Source: Negativicutes bacterium
GTDB taxonomy: Bacteria > Bacillota_C > Negativicutes > Acidaminococcales > Acidaminococcaceae
Direction of reading: 5' to 3'
DNA: 64,000 nt
Assembly: GCA_009930275.1 (NCBI GenBank)
Contig: RZYP01000002.1
Location: 1-64,000 of the forward strand
Shown here: piece by piece, positions 25,509-35,172 of the stretch
How the letters are laid out: every line of letters starts with the position of its first letter
Numbering within the stretch: the first letter of the stretch is position 1
Program-made: the position numbers and the translations under genes
Notes under the pieces: generated by a model
What the model was told of the DNA's origin: nothing
Databases searched by the model: none
Seen by the model: only the letters and a program-made list of their open reading frames with translations

Positions 25509-25828
25509 TTCAGACTCTCCGCATCGGCCATGAGTGCAGCATAGTTTGCCGGATCGATCTGACTGAGTTTTGGCGCACCATGCTTCTCCAGCAATGTCCG
25601 TACATCAGCAGTAAAGCCCTGCTGACTTTTGTCAGCCAGCACCGCACGAACCTGTTCCAGCGTTACCGCCTTAGCCAATGGTTCCGATTCCTTTGAAGAT
25701 ACTGGCGCTTCCGATTGCGCTGTTTCATCAGTTTCTGTTTCAGCCGTTACTTCAGCAACCGCTTGAATGCTGTCTGATAGAGAACGCAAGTCATGAGCCA
25801 GATTAAGTAGAAGCTTGATTTTGTTCAC
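25505..25828 (-). CDS. Conserved small phage protein
   Basis: 107 residues from a GTG at 25828 with GGGAGGTGAAGC upstream; an ATG at 25849 is further from any site. The N-terminus is a leucine-rich helix, the middle a low-complexity Glu/Thr/Ser linker, and the C-terminus (AVLADKSQQGFTADVRTLLE, HGAPKLSQIDP) matches a small protein usually found beside DUF2800 in Firmicutes prophages. Function unknown. Confidence 0.65.
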   Translation of the reverse strand: MNKIKLLLNLAHDLRSLSDSIQAVAEVTAETETDETAQSEAPVSSKESEPLAKAVTLEQVRAVLADKSQQGFTADVRTLLEKHGAPKLSQIDPANYAALMADAESLK

Positions 25829-26015
25829 GAGCTTCACCTCCCACTTCAATAATTGATAGAACCTTTACGCTGTCTCCAGGGACTATGACGGTCAGTTGTC
25901 GTTTGTCACCGAGCAGGAGCCGCAACAACCGTTCCCGCACAGTGACATGTCGGCAGCCAACAATAGCGCCATCATTCGGTTCCTTAGAAACACTAATTCT
26001 GAGCATGTGTTTCAT
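25803..26015 (-). CDS. Small phage protein, unknown
   Basis: 70 residues, beginning MKHMLRISVSKEPND, with AAGGTGATCAA before the ATG. It overlaps the GTG start of the next gene by 26 bases. The short beta-rich sequence with RERLLRLLLGDKRQLTVIVP shows no motif I recognise. It is the first gene after the CCGTCCGAATT box copy A. Confidence 0.6.
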   Translation of the reverse strand: MKHMLRISVSKEPNDGAIVGCRHVTVRERLLRLLLGDKRQLTVIVPGDSVKVLSIIEVGGEAREQNQAST

Positions 26016-26059
26016 TTGATCACCTTGCCTTTCTGAAGGTATATTTTTTGCACCTTCTG

Positions 26060-26092
26060 CTATATACCAGGGAAATGGGCAAATTCGGACGG
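26060..26092 (-). promoter_or_regulatory. Conserved CCGTCCGAATT box, copy A
   Basis: On the minus strand it starts CCGTCCGAATTTGCCC and ends TATATAG, a possible -10. It lies immediately after the stop codon of the sigma-like gene at 26095 and 45 bases before the next gene. It pairs with 21741-21773. Confidence 0.6.
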
Positions 26093-26094
26093 CC

Positions 26095-26541
26095 TTATTT
26101 CAAAACTTTCATTAGTTTTTTCTTTGCACGATCCACGGCATGGCGGATTGCAGATTCGTCTTTTACCTCAAGCTTAGCTAGGTCGGTATATGACCATCCC
26201 TCCAGCAGGCATTTGCGAATCAGGAATTGCTGGTGTTCATTCAGACAGGAAAGCAGTTTGTCGATATTGTCATCACCAGCAATCTGTGCCTCAAATTGAG
26301 CTTCGTAATTGAATGAATGCTTTGGCTTTTCTGGTTTGTTATAAATTAGGACCGTATGGCCATTAGTGTCTTGAAACAAAAATCCTTCGACTTTTTCAAG
26401 TGAGGTATGGCGATCTCTTCGAGAATTTTTGCGATCATTTTTCTTTTCAGCTTCAATTGACTCCAGATAGAAGGTTCCGACTTCTTCAGATACCTCCAGT
26501 TCGATAATTTTGCCGTCTGCGTTCTTGTAGTTAATTAACAT
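26095..26541 (-). CDS. Sigma-70 region-4-like phage regulator
   Basis: 148 residues. The C-terminal part (CLNEHQQFLIRKCLLEGWSY, TDLAKLEVKDESAIRHAVDR) is a sigma region 4-type helix-turn-helix. The N-terminal part has a KIIELEVSEEVG segment as in Firmicutes phage/ICE sigma-like proteins. It has no region 2, so it is probably an activator rather than a complete sigma factor. The conserved box directly after the gene may be its target. Confidence 0.7.
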   Translation of the reverse strand: MLINYKNADGKIIELEVSEEVGTFYLESIEAEKKNDRKNSRRDRHTSLEKVEGFLFQDTNGHTVLIYNKPEKPKHSFNYEAQFEAQIAGDDNIDKLLSCLNEHQQFLIRKCLLEGWSYTDLAKLEVKDESAIRHAVDRAKKKLMKVLK

Positions 26542-26574
26542 GATTGACTCCCCCGATTTTCAAATTTTTGAAAA

Positions 26575-26666
26575 CCGCGAGAGCCGTTTATCATCCGTAA
26601 GACAACAAAAGACGGCAGTGAAATACCTTTTCAGGTATCCCGTACTGCCGTCTAGCGGTCTCGCGG
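26575..26666 (-). ncRNA. Structured leader element upstream of the sigma-like gene
   Basis: Nested stems: outer CCGCGAGA (26575-26582) with TCTCGCGG (26659-26666); inner AGACGGCAGT (26610-26619) with ACTGCCGTCT (26644-26653), capped by ATACC/GGTAT. All inner and outer arms are perfect. It lies between the 51-residue gene and the sigma-like gene in the same transcript, so it may be a cis-regulatory RNA or processing signal. There is no clear T-run, so a plain terminator is less likely. Confidence 0.5.
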
Positions 26667-26691
26667 ATTATACATATTCAATTGTGTTGCT

Positions 26692-26847
26692 TCATGCGGC
26701 GGGCTTCTTGCGATGTGTAATTTCAAATGTTCCGTCATCTTTGAACTCGATTCGAGTTATCCATCCTTTTTCCAGCCGTTCTACAGCTTTTGCTTTCTCG
26801 TCAACACAGTACATGAGTCTGTTTTCCGGATTGCGAATCTCACGCAT
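26692..26847 (-). CDS. Small conserved phage/ICE-type protein (51 residues)
   Basis: ATG at 26847 follows AAGGAGGTGAATTAA, a very strong ribosome binding site. The product starts MREIRNPENRLMYCVDEKAK and ends in RKKPAA. It is basic and beta-rich in the middle (ITRIEFKDDGTFEI). It is the first gene of the early operon visible here. No integrase or repressor lies upstream. The gap to 27169 holds only the hsdR terminator. Confidence 0.75.
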   Translation of the reverse strand: MREIRNPENRLMYCVDEKAKAVERLEKGWITRIEFKDDGTFEITHRKKPAA

Positions 26848-27002
26848 TTAATTCACCTCCTTAAAATCGGTCTGCACAGTAGCTCATCTTATAGGTTAGA
26901 ATCCTTAGTTTTTTACTACTTCTTCATATTACACTTTTCGCAATTTTTGCTCGTTGAAGCAACTTCAACACATCTCTTTCAGGCAAATAGTGTTTTTGAG
27001 AC

Positions 27003-27049
27003 AAAAAAATAAGGAACAGTACATATTTTCATATACACTGTTCCTTATT
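27003..27049 (-). terminator. Terminator of the hsd operon
   Basis: Perfect 13-base arms AATAAGGAACAGT and ACTGTTCCTTATT with a 16-base loop are followed on the minus strand by seven T residues. It lies 121 bases past the hsdR stop and separates the restriction operon from the phage early genes. The rest of 26848-27169 shows no gene. Confidence 0.85.
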
Positions 27050-27169
27050 TAAGAATAATAGTCGCTTTTATATCTAACGAAAAATAAATATCCGATGAAT
27101 TAAGTTCATCAAAATTTTTTTAAAAAAGAGACGGGAAATACAATCCGGTCTAATTAGTAAAATATCGAC

Positions 27170-30100
27170 TTATAATGGTGGCTGGTGAATAAGATAATCT
27201 AAACTTTGTTCTTTAAGCTCATCATACACATCCCCGTAATCAGTAGCCCATTTAAGATGTAACAACATATCATAAGTTTCATTATCCGCACCTATTTTAC
27301 CAGGCGAAGCCATGTTTAAACTAAGATCTGCTAATTGTAGCATTCGGTCACTTACCCTATATGGAATATGAATTCCGAGACAAGCAGAAATAACATTTAG
27401 CTTGGTAAGGTTTTCGCCTTTTTTCATATTACTGATGGTTCTGATGTCCAAGCCGGTTACACTTTTCAACAATCTACCCGAGTAATTGCAAATATGTTTA
27501 TCCATAAGCTTTGTCAATGCATCTCCAAACTCTGATTCCCCAATAGCTTTCAGCATTTCTTTAGACATTTCATTTACCAGTCCATATTGAGTAAGTAATT
27601 CTTCACTTATCTCATCATAATAATTGAATGTCACATCTGCTTTTGCTGCGGGAAGTTTCACATAGTGCAATTTTCCATCATTTTCATCCACAATGAATTG
27701 AAGAAAACATTCTTCCTCATGAGCTTTTGCATATTCTGTTAATTCAAGGTGACCATCGTCAGTTCGTTGAATATATTGAGAAGATGCCAGACAAACCTTA
27801 TTGTCCACATAGGCAAAACAATCCGTTTTCACTGTGCTTGCTACTGCTTTACTTTCAGAGTACCAGTTGGTCAGCGTTTTACTTTTTACCGTTGAAACTG
27901 TCTTTTTTCCAACATAATCATTTTCCGTAAGAACAACTCCAACATTTGGTGCATCCGATTCTGATCCTTTATCCTTTGGCTGCGTAGGCATTTCTTCGTC
28001 ACTCACATTTAGGTATGGATCTTGTCCTCCACTTAACAAGAAGAAACGAAGATACTCTTCACAATATAATGGTAATCTAAGTTCAACATACTCGTTTCGT
28101 AGAACAAGCTTAAAAAACTCTCTAGCTTTAATCTTATTTACCGAATTTTTAAGTTCTGTAAATTTACCATAATTATCAAGAGTGCTGCTATTAACTTTTC
28201 TCTCCAACAGTTCACGAAGAAGATTAAATCTACAACCAAGTCGCCTAACAACACGATTAATTCTGGCATATTCGTCTGCCTTCATGTAATCTGCAATATA
28301 CTGCCTGAAAGTTTTTCCAGGAACTAAATCTGCTTTTCCATTCTCTACAGCATGTACAAATCGTTCAGCGTAGCGTTGTTCTTCTTGAGATAACATGGAA
28401 AAAGATCTATGTAGTTCTTTTAATGCCGCAGCCACAATTTCAGGATCGGTATCGCCCTGTATCAATGTGACATACTTATCAAAATTGGAATTCATATAGT
28501 TAGCGTCAATTTTTCCAGTATCATATTCAGTGATATGTATATCCACCTCGTATGGAACATCTCCACCTCGGCCTCCGCCACCGCCTCTTGAAAGTTCTTT
28601 GTATCTGGCAAGGAGGGTCAAATATGTCATCTCATCAAATGCTACTTCAATAGCATCCTCAACCTGACTCTCGTCTGGATAAAATTTTCTAGACCAGACA
28701 AATCCCTGAATCAATGCAGCTTCCAAATGCGTTACAAACAATTTGAAATCTTTAGCAAACTTTGCTATTGTAGCTGAATCCTCTGGTAACTTTTCAAAGC
28801 TCTCAATACCAGCATTTTTGAAGAGCTGCTCAATACCCAAATACAGAGTATTCATATGTCTGAGGTTATTGGGGAGCTTGTCTACAAAAAGACCTGTTGG
28901 AACATCTCCCGAGTAGGCTTTTACCGCGGCTTCAATATTTTTCTCCATGGTGTTAGGACGTCGATAGTATTTTATGATTCCGAAAGGTTTCTCTGCCATA
29001 TCATAGAGACGGTTGGTTCTAGAAAATGCCTGGATAAGATTTTCGTATTCCATAACTTTATCTAGGTATAACGTATTAACCCACTTAGAATCAAATCCAG
29101 TTAGCATTTGATTTACAACAATCAAAATGTCAATTTGCTCATCTTTGCCCAAGCGTTCATAAGGCTTTTTATGTGACATGCGCAAACTAACATCTTTACG
29201 AAATTTATCGTAAGAAGCAATGGAGAAAGATTGAGAGAACTTACTGTTATAGGCATCCAACATTTCTACAATGCCGTCTTCCTTTTCTAGAGAGCCACCA
29301 CCCTCGTTATCAATAGACGGATCGAACACAGCCGTAATCGTTAGTTCCGGCATTTCCTTTACCATCAGACGATAGTACTCTACTGCTTCTGGAATACTGC
29401 TGGTTGCAAAAATGGCATGAAATTGTCTGTCTCGGCTATAAAGGGGCCATTTCTTTTTAATATCAGTAATAATTCCCATCTTATATTCAGGTGTTTGATA
29501 CTGCTCGTTTGGAATGTAATCCTCTATACCACTAATCCATTTACCATTAACAAGCTCTCCGTACATTTTCACCTGTGATGAATCCATATATTTGAGAAAT
29601 ATTTTCTTCTTTTTGGGGTCGCTCATGGCTTCCTGCTGAGAAGATGCTTTTGCCTTTTCCAATGCAATTTGTTCCCTCAAATCATTGTCATCATAGATAC
29701 GAACAAGGTATGGATCAAACCCAAGTACATTCTTGTCTCTAATTCCATCTCCTAAAGTATATCTATGAATTTCATCTCCAAAAATAGTAGGGGTGGTACT
29801 GTCTTTCTTTGCATTTAAATCCTGTATTGGTGTTCCGGTGAAACCAAAAATAATAGCATTCTTAAAAGTATTCTTGATGTCAATCAGCATATCTCCGAAT
29901 GTAGAACGATGACATTCATCAATAATGATAACCATGCGCTTACGCTGTATTGCTTTGAGGTCTGCATCATTTAATCCAGAATCCTCAGCAGTAATATTAC
30001 TGAGTTTCTGAATAGAGGTAACAATTAGCGTATTATCAAGATCATCACTTTTCAATTTAGAAGTCAGAATCGTCGTATTTTCAGTTGCCTGTACTGATTC

Positions 30101-31150
30101 ACTTTCAGATGCAAAAGAACGGTATTCTTTTAAGGATTGAATACCTAGTTCTTTACGGTCAACCAAGAATACTACCTTCTCTGCATCATGGTTACTGGCA
30201 ATCAACTGCGCCGCCTTAAAGCTGGTCATAGTTTTACCACTGCCAGTTGTATGCCAAATATGGCCTCCCAACTGCTTACCGTCATCCCAGTGGCTTTTCT
30301 TATCTGCCACAATGTCAGCAATGCCTACAGCAGCATAATACTGATAGCTTCGCATAACCTTAAGAATTCCATCATCAGTATCTGCAATCGTATAGAAACC
30401 GATTAACTTGTGTGCCATAGGTATATACAAAAACCTTTGCACGAAAGTATGCCAATCATTGATGGGATTATTATTAACGTCAGCCCAATGGAAGTAGAAC
30501 GCCTTATTAAACACGCCACCTTCACCCGGATTGGCAAAATAAACTGATTCCTTTGGCTGCATTGCCACAAAAATCTGAACCATAGAAAATATTCCACGGA
30601 ATACACCTTCGTGGGAATATTTCTCAATCTGGTTATACGCTTCGCTTACTGGGATACCACTACGTTTTAACTCTAGGTGAATTACTGGCATTCCATTAAT
30701 AAGTAACACCAAGTCTCCTCTCCTATTGTTGAGAATAGGAGACTTAGTCTTGAATTGTGGTTGCTGTACAATTTGGTATCGGCTTTGGCCTAAGGCAATT
30801 TCTTGACGGTCATAAATCTTCAAACTAACTTCTTTTCCAAGATGTAGTTGATCTTCTGGGTTATCGCGAGTGATTGAAATACTTCTACCGTTGATAAATT
30901 CATTCAGTAGAAGTGGTGACTGTAGCGCCTTTACCTGATTTATAATCTGATCCATTTCACCTGCGGTCAGAGGACAATCATTCAAACGTGTATTCTGCTT
31001 GTTATTATTAAAAAGAATGTTTGCCCAGTTTTGAATCAAATCTTCTTCGCTAGGATATCGTATAACATCCGGTTCCCAGCCATATTCAATCAGGGCTTTA
31101 ATGACGGCATCTTCAAAGTCTTTTTCTTCTGTATATATAATTTCAGACAT
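27170..31150 (-). CDS. hsdR: Type I restriction enzyme, R subunit
   Basis: 1326 residues from an ATG at 31150 with GGGGGG TGAG upstream. The N-terminal HsdR nuclease has RRGDLVLLINGMPVIHLELK near 145, the D...ExK active site. Helicase motifs: IWHTTGSGKTMTSF near 300, VFLVDRKEL, IIIDECHRS and FGFTGTP. The C-terminal 400 residues are helical and bind the methylase core. HsdR translocates and cuts unmethylated DNA far from its recognition site. Last gene of the operon, 18 bases after hsdS. All motifs appear intact. Confidence 0.95.
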   Translation of the reverse strand: MSEIIYTEEKDFEDAVIKALIEYGWEPDVIRYPSEEDLIQNWANILFNNNKQNTRLNDCPLTAGEMDQIINQVKALQSPLLLNEFINGRSISITRDNPEDQLHLGKEVSLKIYDRQEIALGQSRYQIVQQPQFKTKSPILNNRRGDLVLLINGMPVIHLELKRSGIPVSEAYNQIEKYSHEGVFRGIFSMVQIFVAMQPKESVYFANPGEGGVFNKAFYFHWADVNNNPINDWHTFVQRFLYIPMAHKLIGFYTIADTDDGILKVMRSYQYYAAVGIADIVADKKSHWDDGKQLGGHIWHTTGSGKTMTSFKAAQLIASNHDAEKVVFLVDRKELGIQSLKEYRSFASESESVQATENTTILTSKLKSDDLDNTLIVTSIQKLSNITAEDSGLNDADLKAIQRKRMVIIIDECHRSTFGDMLIDIKNTFKNAIIFGFTGTPIQDLNAKKDSTTPTIFGDEIHRYTLGDGIRDKNVLGFDPYLVRIYDDNDLREQIALEKAKASSQQEAMSDPKKKKIFLKYMDSSQVKMYGELVNGKWISGIEDYIPNEQYQTPEYKMGIITDIKKKWPLYSRDRQFHAIFATSSIPEAVEYYRLMVKEMPELTITAVFDPSIDNEGGGSLEKEDGIVEMLDAYNSKFSQSFSIASYDKFRKDVSLRMSHKKPYERLGKDEQIDILIVVNQMLTGFDSKWVNTLYLDKVMEYENLIQAFSRTNRLYDMAEKPFGIIKYYRRPNTMEKNIEAAVKAYSGDVPTGLFVDKLPNNLRHMNTLYLGIEQLFKNAGIESFEKLPEDSATIAKFAKDFKLFVTHLEAALIQGFVWSRKFYPDESQVEDAIEVAFDEMTYLTLLARYKELSRGGGGGRGGDVPYEVDIHITEYDTGKIDANYMNSNFDKYVTLIQGDTDPEIVAAALKELHRSFSMLSQEEQRYAERFVHAVENGKADLVPGKTFRQYIADYMKADEYARINRVVRRLGCRFNLLRELLERKVNSSTLDNYGKFTELKNSVNKIKAREFFKLVLRNEYVELRLPLYCEEYLRFFLLSGGQDPYLNVSDEEMPTQPKDKGSESDAPNVGVVLTENDYVGKKTVSTVKSKTLTNWYSESKAVASTVKTDCFAYVDNKVCLASSQYIQRTDDGHLELTEYAKAHEEECFLQFIVDENDGKLHYVKLPAAKADVTFNYYDEISEELLTQYGLVNEMSKEMLKAIGESEFGDALTKLMDKHICNYSGRLLKSVTGLDIRTISNMKKGENLTKLNVISACLGIHIPYRVSDRMLQLADLSLNMASPGKIGADNETYDMLLHLKWATDYGDVYDELKEQSLDYLIHQPPL

Positions 31151-31168
31151 ATAACTCACCCCCCTAAT

Positions 31169-32407
31169 TTACACAAACATTTTTTCTAAGCAACCCGCCT
31201 TGATATTTTTTAGCTTAGTTAGCTTTTTCTCTTTGAGAGAAATAAGAACATCCAATCCAGCAAGATATTGACCAATACGTCGTTGTTCCTCTACTTTTGG
31301 AAAAGGAATCGGCATTTCAAAGAATGTGGCATCTTTGATAGAAAACCTATCCGAGCGAGCACCTGTATCCCCGTTAAACCGCATGAAAGAATACCAGTGA
31401 CTGCTCTTAAAAAATTGCTCAAGAAAACTATTATCCACTTCTTTCGGTCTAAATACAGTATATAGAGGTGACATCACTCCACATCTTCCTAATTTGTTAC
31501 GCCCAATCGGTCCTACAGGTGCCGTTGTTGAAATACGTGGATTATAAACAAAGTCCTCTGGATGTACTATATAATAGCCGTTTATTTTGTCCTGCTTAGC
31601 TATATCATGATCGAAAAAATCCCTTTGATTAATAATTCCATATTCAGCAGAATTAGTGAAAGTTTCTGTAAATTCCATATAGACATTTTTTTCCGTTATT
31701 TTATCAGAAATAGTTCCCAATTTTCGATACTCCCACGCTCCATCAAATTCAGAAAATCGTACTTCCGGCACTTTGCTACCATTCTTAGGGAACATTTTTT
31801 CCAACATAGCTTTTTTCATAATCAGCAACTTATCATACTCATTCTGATGAAGTGTAACAAGTTGGTCAATATTCATAAAATATTCTACAATGTTTTTTTC
31901 TTCATCCACTTTTGGAAAAACGACTTCCCCCTTTAATGCATTTGCATCTGATACTTTCATGTCGTTTTTTGCACCTTTATTTACTAAGGGATGCATGTAT
32001 TGATTCATTCTTGCATTTTGTTCAAAATAAACTTGGATGAAATCGGGGTAAACATTTTCTTTTGGATGATAAACGGCATAAAGAGTAGATACAATTCCAG
32101 TGGGTCCTTTGTTTGTTTTGATAATACCAAAAGGATTTGCTTTCAGTGGAGATTTAGTATACACAACATCACCTGTGTTAACCACTCCATAATTGGTTGT
32201 TGAAGCTCCTGCAAATGATCTCCCTTGGAATTTTATTTGATTTACTATACCAAAATCACCAGATACAGATAAGACATCCTCTTTTCCAAAAGACTCTTCC
32301 GTATTTTTTTCTGTGGAAACATTAAGATAATGCTCCAATTTATGTCTTTCCCAAAAATCTTTATATCCAGAAAATCTAAGGCTTGGTATTAATCTTTCTT
32401 CATCCAT
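31169..32407 (-). CDS. hsdS: Type I restriction enzyme, specificity subunit
   Basis: 412 residues with two target recognition domains, each followed by a conserved helix: first near 180-200 (VDEEKNIVEYFMNIDQLVTL), second near 385 (KVEEQRRIGQYLAGLDVLIS). Each TRD reads half of a bipartite target. The ends of both halves carry LEKMF, typical of the repeated architecture that allows TRD exchange. No inverted hsdS copy or recombinase is nearby, so I see no shufflon. Confidence 0.92.
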   Translation of the reverse strand: MDEERLIPSLRFSGYKDFWERHKLEHYLNVSTEKNTEESFGKEDVLSVSGDFGIVNQIKFQGRSFAGASTTNYGVVNTGDVVYTKSPLKANPFGIIKTNKGPTGIVSTLYAVYHPKENVYPDFIQVYFEQNARMNQYMHPLVNKGAKNDMKVSDANALKGEVVFPKVDEEKNIVEYFMNIDQLVTLHQNEYDKLLIMKKAMLEKMFPKNGSKVPEVRFSEFDGAWEYRKLGTISDKITEKNVYMEFTETFTNSAEYGIINQRDFFDHDIAKQDKINGYYIVHPEDFVYNPRISTTAPVGPIGRNKLGRCGVMSPLYTVFRPKEVDNSFLEQFFKSSHWYSFMRFNGDTGARSDRFSIKDATFFEMPIPFPKVEEQRRIGQYLAGLDVLISLKEKKLTKLKNIKAGCLEKMFV

Positions 32408-32409
32408 AC

Positions 32410-35172
32410 TTAAACCCCCAGACTCTTTCTAAATTCTGCCAACCCTTCCATGTCAGATACATTTCCAGTAAGATCACCAAGCATCTTAGACAAGGTTTCG
32501 CTAACCTCAGTTATACCTTCTTCAATATCAGCAAATGTAGTAGCATATTTATTGTTCAGTATGATGATTTTGGAAATCATCTGATTAATCATGTCTTCTG
32601 GCAACTGGAATATTCCACTTACAAACGGTTCAATCCATTTCAAATCCAAAAGTCGCAATGCTGTATCTTCATCCATATTTTCAATTGTATTTTTTGTTTT
32701 TAAATGGAGCTCATCCTTTTTAATTCGAAGTTCACGCTTACTTTGTGTTTCTTCCTCCATCAGCATAAGCACTTGCTTCATCTTTGCCTCAAAAGAGTCT
32801 TCAGGGAAATCGTATTCCATCTGCAATTGCGCAATGCGACTGTTAATAGCGGGTTTGCCATAAGTGCCATCCTTATTTGCATCCATCTTATCCCACGCAA
32901 CTTGATTGGTTGCAGCAATATAATCTAACTTATCTTTCTTTTTTGAAAGTATTAGAAATTTTTGAAGGGCTGTAATTTCCGGGCTATCTACGTCTTTTAA
33001 TGCCTCTGCTACAAAAATTTTGACTTCCTTCGCAACAAAAGAATCCTTTTCTTCAGTCACTGTGCTTCCTTCAAGTTCGTCATCTTCCAATGACTCTAAA
33101 ACTTCAGTATAGATAGAAGCGATTTCACGCAAACGATTTTCAAGAGCGATAATCTCATTCAGTTCATCTGCGTGTATTTCTTGCTGCACCAATTCAAAAG
33201 GAAGAATACGGCCTTTCCAGCCTTCCTGTACTTCTGGCACTTCATCATCGTCATCTGATTTCTTTTTAATAACCATATTGGGGTCAACTTGGAAAATTGC
33301 TTCAAACCCTTCACTCTGTATCATTTCTAAATCAGTCGCAATAACGTCCCAATTTTCCGATAAGATTTGGTAGGCTTTATATTTATCCAAGAGTTTGACC
33401 TTTGAAATACGATTGAAAATCTCTTGACACACTTCATCCTTTTTGCCTTGCGCGTTTACATCCAAAATATCTTCGATGAGAGAATCATGCAAGGATTTAT
33501 AAAAACCATCAAAACTCGCAGCAAAAACCTGTCTGTATTCTTCGATGGAAGGAACCTCTAGGGTGACAGCTTGGATGTCCTCGTGTGGAATTATTAAATA
33601 ACCTTCAGACATCTCTTTGAATAGCGCATCAAAAAGACCAGGGAATGTATCCCAATACTCCTTAAGTAATGCGGCTTCGTGCATCGGAATGCCACCAAAC
33701 ATAGTCGCCCGAATATCCCAAGTTTCTGGATCATCAGAAGAATCCACATATCTAGGAATATTTAGGTTATATTCATTTTCACGAATTTTCTTTTTGGTCA
33801 CAAGAGCTGCATATTTTTCAACAGGCTGTCTGAGTCTCACAGCATCTGCAATCTTTTTAATATCACAGGCACGAAGTTTGTTATTTTTCCCTGCTTTTTC
33901 AAATCCTTTTGAAGCGTCAATAATCAACACATCAGAATCCTTACGTGTTCTTTTCAACACCATAACAACCGTAGGAATAGATGTTCCAAAGAATATGTTT
34001 GCAGGCAAACCGATGATGGCCTCTATGTGATTTCTTTCGATAAGCGTTTCTCTGATTTTACCTTCTTCACCACCACGGAATAATACACCATGTGGTAAAA
34101 CGATGGTCATAATACCATCATCTTCTAAATGATATAGCTCATGCAGCAAGAATGCATAGTCTGCTTTTGCTTTTGGAGCTACGCCAAACTCTTTATAACG
34201 AGGGTCATATTCTTTATCTTTTGGGTCCCATTTTTGAGAATACGGTGGATTAGAAACTACAGCATCCACCCTGACTAGCCGATAAGTCTGCTCTCTATTT
34301 TGGTCATTTTCAAAGAAAGGCCAATCATCCTCTAAAGTATCGCCATTTCGTACATTAATGTTTGTAGGGTTGATACCACGCATAACCAAATTCATACGAG
34401 TAAGGTTATATGTGTTTTCCTTCAACTCCTGCGCATAGTAATCGACCTTATTCTCACCAGAGATAAATCGACTAATTGATGTACCTATATTGATAAGTAG
34501 AGATCCAGAGCCAGATGTTGGATCATAGATTCTAATGTGCTCTTTGTTCTTTAAATTTTCAGCTATAATTTCAGACATCAGAATTGACACCTCATGCGGG
34601 GTGTAGAATTCTCCAGCCTTTTTTCCTGCATTGGCTGCAAACATGCTGATAAGATATTCATAAATAAATCCTAGAATATCATAATCCTGCTTGCCATCCA
34701 TAGGAATTCGTCTAATTAGCTTTAACAAGCTCTTTACTGACTTAGTCTGCTTTTGAGCTGTATCACCCAATTTAGAAAGACCAGACTGCAGGGTCTTAAA
34801 GATGTTCTCAAAAATCTTCTTATAGGTCTCCTCTATGTTTAAATCAAATGCATTTAGAGCATCACGAACATTGGCAATATTAAAATCATCGCCCTTCTCG
34901 AGCCATGTAGAGAACAAATTGTTATATGAGATAAAATATCCAATATTCTGGCGAATGTGCTTTGCCAGTTGAACATCCTCCTCACTGACTTTTTTTATAT
35001 CGCCATCTTTATAGCCTTCGTCTTTCAAAAACTGAATTTCACTTTCTGAAAGGTACTTATAAAACATAAAACCGAGGATGTAATCCTTGTATTCGTTTGC
35101 TTCTATCTTGGAACGCATCTGATTTGCTGATTGCCAAATTGTAGAAGCCAATTGCTGTTTATTCATCGTCAT
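32410..35172 (-). CDS. hsdM: Type I restriction enzyme, methylase subunit (long form)
   Basis: 920 residues, long compared with the usual 500-550. N-terminal HsdM helical domain, SAM motif DPTSGSGSLL near 218 and catalytic VVSNPPYSQKW near 308 for N6-adenine methylation. The extra 350 residues at the C-terminus are charged and largely helical (coiled coil near 780-830). A second ATG at 35166 has better spacing to GGGAGGAG than the first at 35172, which overlaps the HTH gene stop. Long HsdM forms are known in Firmicutes; the role of the extension is unclear. Confidence 0.93.
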   Translation of the reverse strand: MTMNKQQLASTIWQSANQMRSKIEANEYKDYILGFMFYKYLSESEIQFLKDEGYKDGDIKKVSEEDVQLAKHIRQNIGYFISYNNLFSTWLEKGDDFNIANVRDALNAFDLNIEETYKKIFENIFKTLQSGLSKLGDTAQKQTKSVKSLLKLIRRIPMDGKQDYDILGFIYEYLISMFAANAGKKAGEFYTPHEVSILMSEIIAENLKNKEHIRIYDPTSGSGSLLINIGTSISRFISGENKVDYYAQELKENTYNLTRMNLVMRGINPTNINVRNGDTLEDDWPFFENDQNREQTYRLVRVDAVVSNPPYSQKWDPKDKEYDPRYKEFGVAPKAKADYAFLLHELYHLEDDGIMTIVLPHGVLFRGGEEGKIRETLIERNHIEAIIGLPANIFFGTSIPTVVMVLKRTRKDSDVLIIDASKGFEKAGKNNKLRACDIKKIADAVRLRQPVEKYAALVTKKKIRENEYNLNIPRYVDSSDDPETWDIRATMFGGIPMHEAALLKEYWDTFPGLFDALFKEMSEGYLIIPHEDIQAVTLEVPSIEEYRQVFAASFDGFYKSLHDSLIEDILDVNAQGKKDEVCQEIFNRISKVKLLDKYKAYQILSENWDVIATDLEMIQSEGFEAIFQVDPNMVIKKKSDDDDEVPEVQEGWKGRILPFELVQQEIHADELNEIIALENRLREIASIYTEVLESLEDDELEGSTVTEEKDSFVAKEVKIFVAEALKDVDSPEITALQKFLILSKKKDKLDYIAATNQVAWDKMDANKDGTYGKPAINSRIAQLQMEYDFPEDSFEAKMKQVLMLMEEETQSKRELRIKKDELHLKTKNTIENMDEDTALRLLDLKWIEPFVSGIFQLPEDMINQMISKIIILNNKYATTFADIEEGITEVSETLSKMLGDLTGNVSDMEGLAEFRKSLGV

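Noticed and set aside
26848..26960. Early phage promoter upstream of the 51-residue gene
   Set aside because: TATAAG occurs at a sensible distance but no matching -35 is visible, so it is not claimed.
31169..32407. Phase-variable hsdS (shufflon)
   Set aside because: There is one hsdS gene, no inverted partial copy and no recombinase in the window.
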